NCBI GenBank assembly: GCA_016789305.1
Contig: JAEURJ010000007.1
Coordinates: forward strand, 1 to 64,000
Length of the DNA: 64,000 nt
Direction of reading: 5' to 3'
Source of the DNA: Anaerolineales bacterium
Lineage (GTDB): Bacteria > Chloroflexota > Anaerolineae > Anaerolineales > Villigracilaceae
The translations under genes and the position numbers were made by a program. The notes under the pieces were generated by a model. That model did not search any database and had not been told where the DNA came from. It was given only the letters and a program-made list of their open reading frames with translations. Shown here piece after piece: positions 61,633 through 64,000 of this stretch. Numbering within the stretch: position 1 is the stretch's first letter; each line of letters begins with the position of its first letter.

Positions 61633-64000
61633 ATGAAGTCGCATGTGCAGGTGGTCATTATCGGTGGCGGGATCGTGGGGACAAGCGTGTTGTACCATCT
61701 TGTGAAATTTGGCTGGAAGGACGTGCTGCTTATTGAGCGCAATGAATTGACCTCGGGCTCCACGTGGCATGCGGCGGGCGGATTCCACGCACAGAACGAT
61801 GACCCGACCATCGCGGGATTACAGGGCTATACCATTCGACTCTATAAAGAGATCGAAGCCGAGAGCGGACAGAACATCGGCATGCACATGACCGGCGGAG
61901 TCAGCCTCGCGACCACGCCCGAGCGCTGGGAAATGCTCAAGGTGGAAAAATCCCGCTTCGAGACGATGAACATGGAAACGCATCTCATCACGTCGCAGGA
62001 AATCAAAGAGATGTGCCCCATCGTGGATTTAAAGGATGTGATCGGAGGCCTGTACGATGAGTTCGAAGGCTACATGGATCCGCATGGCACCACGCATGCC
62101 TATGCAGGCGCGGCCCGCAAACGCGGTGGCGAAATTTCCCTGAACAATCGTGTACTTGAATTGAATCAATTGGCGGATGGACAATGGTCTGTTGTGACAG
62201 AGCAGGGAACCGTCATTGCCGAGCATGTGGTCAATGCCGCCGGATTATGGGCGCGCAAAGTGGGGAATATGGTGGGACTGAATTTGCCCGTCACGCCCAT
62301 GCAGCATCATTATCTGGTGACGGAAGATATTCCCGAGCTTGTTAAATTGGATAAGGAAATTATCTCTGTTACTGATTTGGAAGGCTTCACCTATCTTCAA
62401 CCGGATCGCAAAGGGGTCTTGCTCGGAGTTTATGAACAGAATCCGCGCCATTGGAAGACCGAAGGCGCGGACTGGGAATATGGCATGGAGTTGCTACCCA
62501 CGGATATCGACCGCATCAGCCCTGAACTGGAAATCGGTTTCAATCGTTTTCCTGTGCTGCAAAACGCGGGCATTCGACGCTGGGTGAACGGTGCATTCAC
62601 GTTTACGCCGGATGGTAATCCATTGGTGGGACCGGTGCCCGGAATGAAAAATTATTGGGTCGCGTGTGGATGCATGGGTGGCTTCTCGCAGGGCGGCGCG
62701 ATTGGATTAACGCTCGCCAATTGGATGATCGATGGCGATCCGGGTCACGATATCTTCGGTATGGACATTGCCCGTTATGGGAAATTCGCATCTGACGATT
62801 CATATCTCAAAGCAAAGACCGCGCAATTTTATGCACGTCGCTTCGTGATCTCGTATCCGAATGAGGAACTGCCTGCGGGGCGTCCGTTAAAAATATCGCC
62901 GAATTACGAGGCTTTGAAAAAAGCTGGTGCGTTATACGGTGTGACCTGGGGCATGGAAACGCCGCAATACTTCACGCCGGGCCAAACAAATTTTAGTGAG
63001 AAACCCACGCTGCGGCATTCCAATGCGTTTGATTTTGTCGCCGCAGAAGTGAAATCCACACGGGAAGCAGCCGGGATGTTTGAGAGCGCAGTCTATGCTC
63101 GATATGAAATCTCAGGTCCGGGCGCGGAGAAGTGGCTTGATCATCTGGTCGCATCCAAACTTCCAAAAGTAGGGTGTATCAAACTTGCGCCGATGTTGAA
63201 TCAAAGCGGAAAATTGATGGGCGATCTAACCATCAGCAGACTCGCAGAGGATCGCTTTTGGATCATCGGCTCGTATTATTTGCAGGAATGGCACATGCGC
63301 TGGTTCAATGAGAATCTTCCATCCAGCGACGTGACGATCAAAAACCTTTCCGATGAATGGATGGGGTTTGCGCTATCGGGTCCGAATTCACGCAAGATCA
63401 TGTTGCAACTGGTCAGTGAAGATATGTCAAACAAGGCTTTTCCATTTCTCTCGTGCCGCGAAATGAATGTCGGACAAGCAAATGCCATGGTCGCACGCAT
63501 CTCGTTGACCGGTGAGCTCGGCTATGAAATCAACGTGCCTGTGGCCCATCAGGCTGCGTTATATGACTCCTTGATGAAAGCAGGCGAAGGCCTGGGCCTG
63601 GTCAATATCGGCAACCGTGCGCTGGACAGCCTGCGGCTCGAAAAAAGCTACGGAATCTGGAACGCGGAGTTCACACAGGGATATACACCGGGGATGTCCT
63701 ATCTCAAGGATTTTATTGCGTTTGATAAAGATGATTTCATCGGAAAAGAAGCCGCATGGAAGGAACAGGAAACAGGTGCAAGCCAAACGCTTGTTGCTTT
63801 GCAAGTGGATTCGACCGATGCAGATGCTCCTGTTTATGCGCCTGTAAAATCGGATGGTAAAGTCGTTGGCTTTATCACTTCTTCCGCTTATGGACATTAT
63901 GTTAAGCAAAGTCTCGCTTTGGCGTACATTGATAAAGAATTCGTCGATTCTGAATTGACCGTGGATGTGATCGGCGAAGCGAAGAAGGCCGTTGTGTTAA
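61633..64000 (+). CDS. Dimethylglycine/sarcosine dehydrogenase-like flavoprotein, 3' end cut
   Basis: The frame stays open from the ATG at 61633 (GAGGAGAG upstream) to the right edge, 789 codons. The N-terminal half is a DAO-type FAD domain: VVIIGGGIVGTSVLYHL at residues 7-23 and GSTWHAAGGFH with the His at about 51 that can attach FAD covalently. A middle FAO_M domain and a C-terminal GCV_T (aminomethyltransferase-type, folate-binding) domain follow (RISLTGELGYEINVP, ALDSLRLEKSYGIWNAEF). Such enzymes oxidise N-methylated glycines, passing the one-carbon unit to folate. The missing part is probably very small. Substrate is inferred from the family. Confidence 0.88.
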   Translation, partial: MKSHVQVVIIGGGIVGTSVLYHLVKFGWKDVLLIERNELTSGSTWHAAGGFHAQNDDPTIAGLQGYTIRLYKEIEAESGQNIGMHMTGGVSLATTPERWEMLKVEKSRFETMNMETHLITSQEIKEMCPIVDLKDVIGGLYDEFEGYMDPHGTTHAYAGAARKRGGEISLNNRVLELNQLADGQWSVVTEQGTVIAEHVVNAAGLWARKVGNMVGLNLPVTPMQHHYLVTEDIPELVKLDKEIISVTDLEGFTYLQPDRKGVLLGVYEQNPRHWKTEGADWEYGMELLPTDIDRISPELEIGFNRFPVLQNAGIRRWVNGAFTFTPDGNPLVGPVPGMKNYWVACGCMGGFSQGGAIGLTLANWMIDGDPGHDIFGMDIARYGKFASDDSYLKAKTAQFYARRFVISYPNEELPAGRPLKISPNYEALKKAGALYGVTWGMETPQYFTPGQTNFSEKPTLRHSNAFDFVAAEVKSTREAAGMFESAVYARYEISGPGAEKWLDHLVASKLPKVGCIKLAPMLNQSGKLMGDLTISRLAEDRFWIIGSYYLQEWHMRWFNENLPSSDVTIKNLSDEWMGFALSGPNSRKIMLQLVSEDMSNKAFPFLSCREMNVGQANAMVARISLTGELGYEINVPVAHQAALYDSLMKAGEGLGLVNIGNRALDSLRLEKSYGIWNAEFTQGYTPGMSYLKDFIAFDKDDFIGKEAAWKEQETGASQTLVALQVDSTDADAPVYAPVKSDGKVVGFITSSAYGHYVKQSLALAYIDKEFVDSELTVDVIGEAKKAVVL

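Noticed and set aside
61524..61736. Short plus-strand open frame before the dehydrogenase gene
   Set aside because: It overlaps the start of the flavoprotein in another frame, has no ribosome binding site and no recognisable features.

Overview
The window looks like a chromosome segment of an anaerobe-type member of the Chloroflexota, most likely class Anaerolineae. The pointers are a complete 14-gene nuo operon, lipoproteins with Thr/Pro-rich linkers, CSLREA-type beta-helix surface proteins, SH3 and MopE-like modules, formylglycine-generating-enzyme-like lipoproteins, several oligopeptide ABC modules, and abundant 7-8 bp repeat arrays and GTAG-footed palindromes. The taxon is an inference from gene content; no rRNA is present. 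Gene density is high, and most genes have a visible GGAG-type ribosome binding site.

Layout. 1-357: start of a surface protein running off the left edge. 589-5132 (minus strand): metabolic genes (aminotransferase, small protein, sugar-nucleotide transferase, single-domain chromate transporter, Nudix hydrolase, aldo/keto reductase). 5145-5729: a REP-associated (Y1/HUH) transposase. 5775-8383: pcrA/uvrD and mscL. 8639-22877: an oligopeptide/solute ABC region (oppD-oppF-oppA-oppB-oppC, a cytochrome c, a 56-residue membrane protein, two more binding lipoproteins, a second oppD-oppF pair, then a response regulator). 22910-25627: tRNA-Gln, glmU, cdd, recO. 25668-29313 (minus strand): acyltransferase, geranylgeranyl-reductase-like flavoprotein, metallophosphoesterase. 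29394-36486: accessory region with a LuxR-type HTH protein, a stand-alone TIR protein, two tandem beta-helix lipoproteins, two tandem FGE-like lipoproteins and a second REP-associated transposase. 36763-46123: fused glyQS, lipoproteins and a small membrane protein, then dnaG and rpoD. 46317-61003: nuoA to nuoN. 61055-64000: a small membrane protein and a dimethylglycine/sarcosine dehydrogenase-like flavoprotein cut by the right edge.

How it fits together. The opp region would import peptides or other solutes, and the nuo operon encodes a full complex I including the NADH module NuoEFG. The order cdd-recO ... glyQS ... dnaG-rpoD resembles the recO-glyQS-dnaG-sigA cluster of Firmicutes, but here it is split by two blocks of accessory surface-protein genes. 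The most unusual feature is repeat biology. GTAG-footed palindromes occur inside and at the stop codon of the second REP-associated transposase and inside the glyS part of glyQS. Arrays of 7-8 bp words occupy the glyQS start site, the glyQ-glyS junction, the nuoI-nuoJ gap and part of a nucleotidyltransferase gene. Several of these are translated in frame, so the repeats appear to be building protein linkers.
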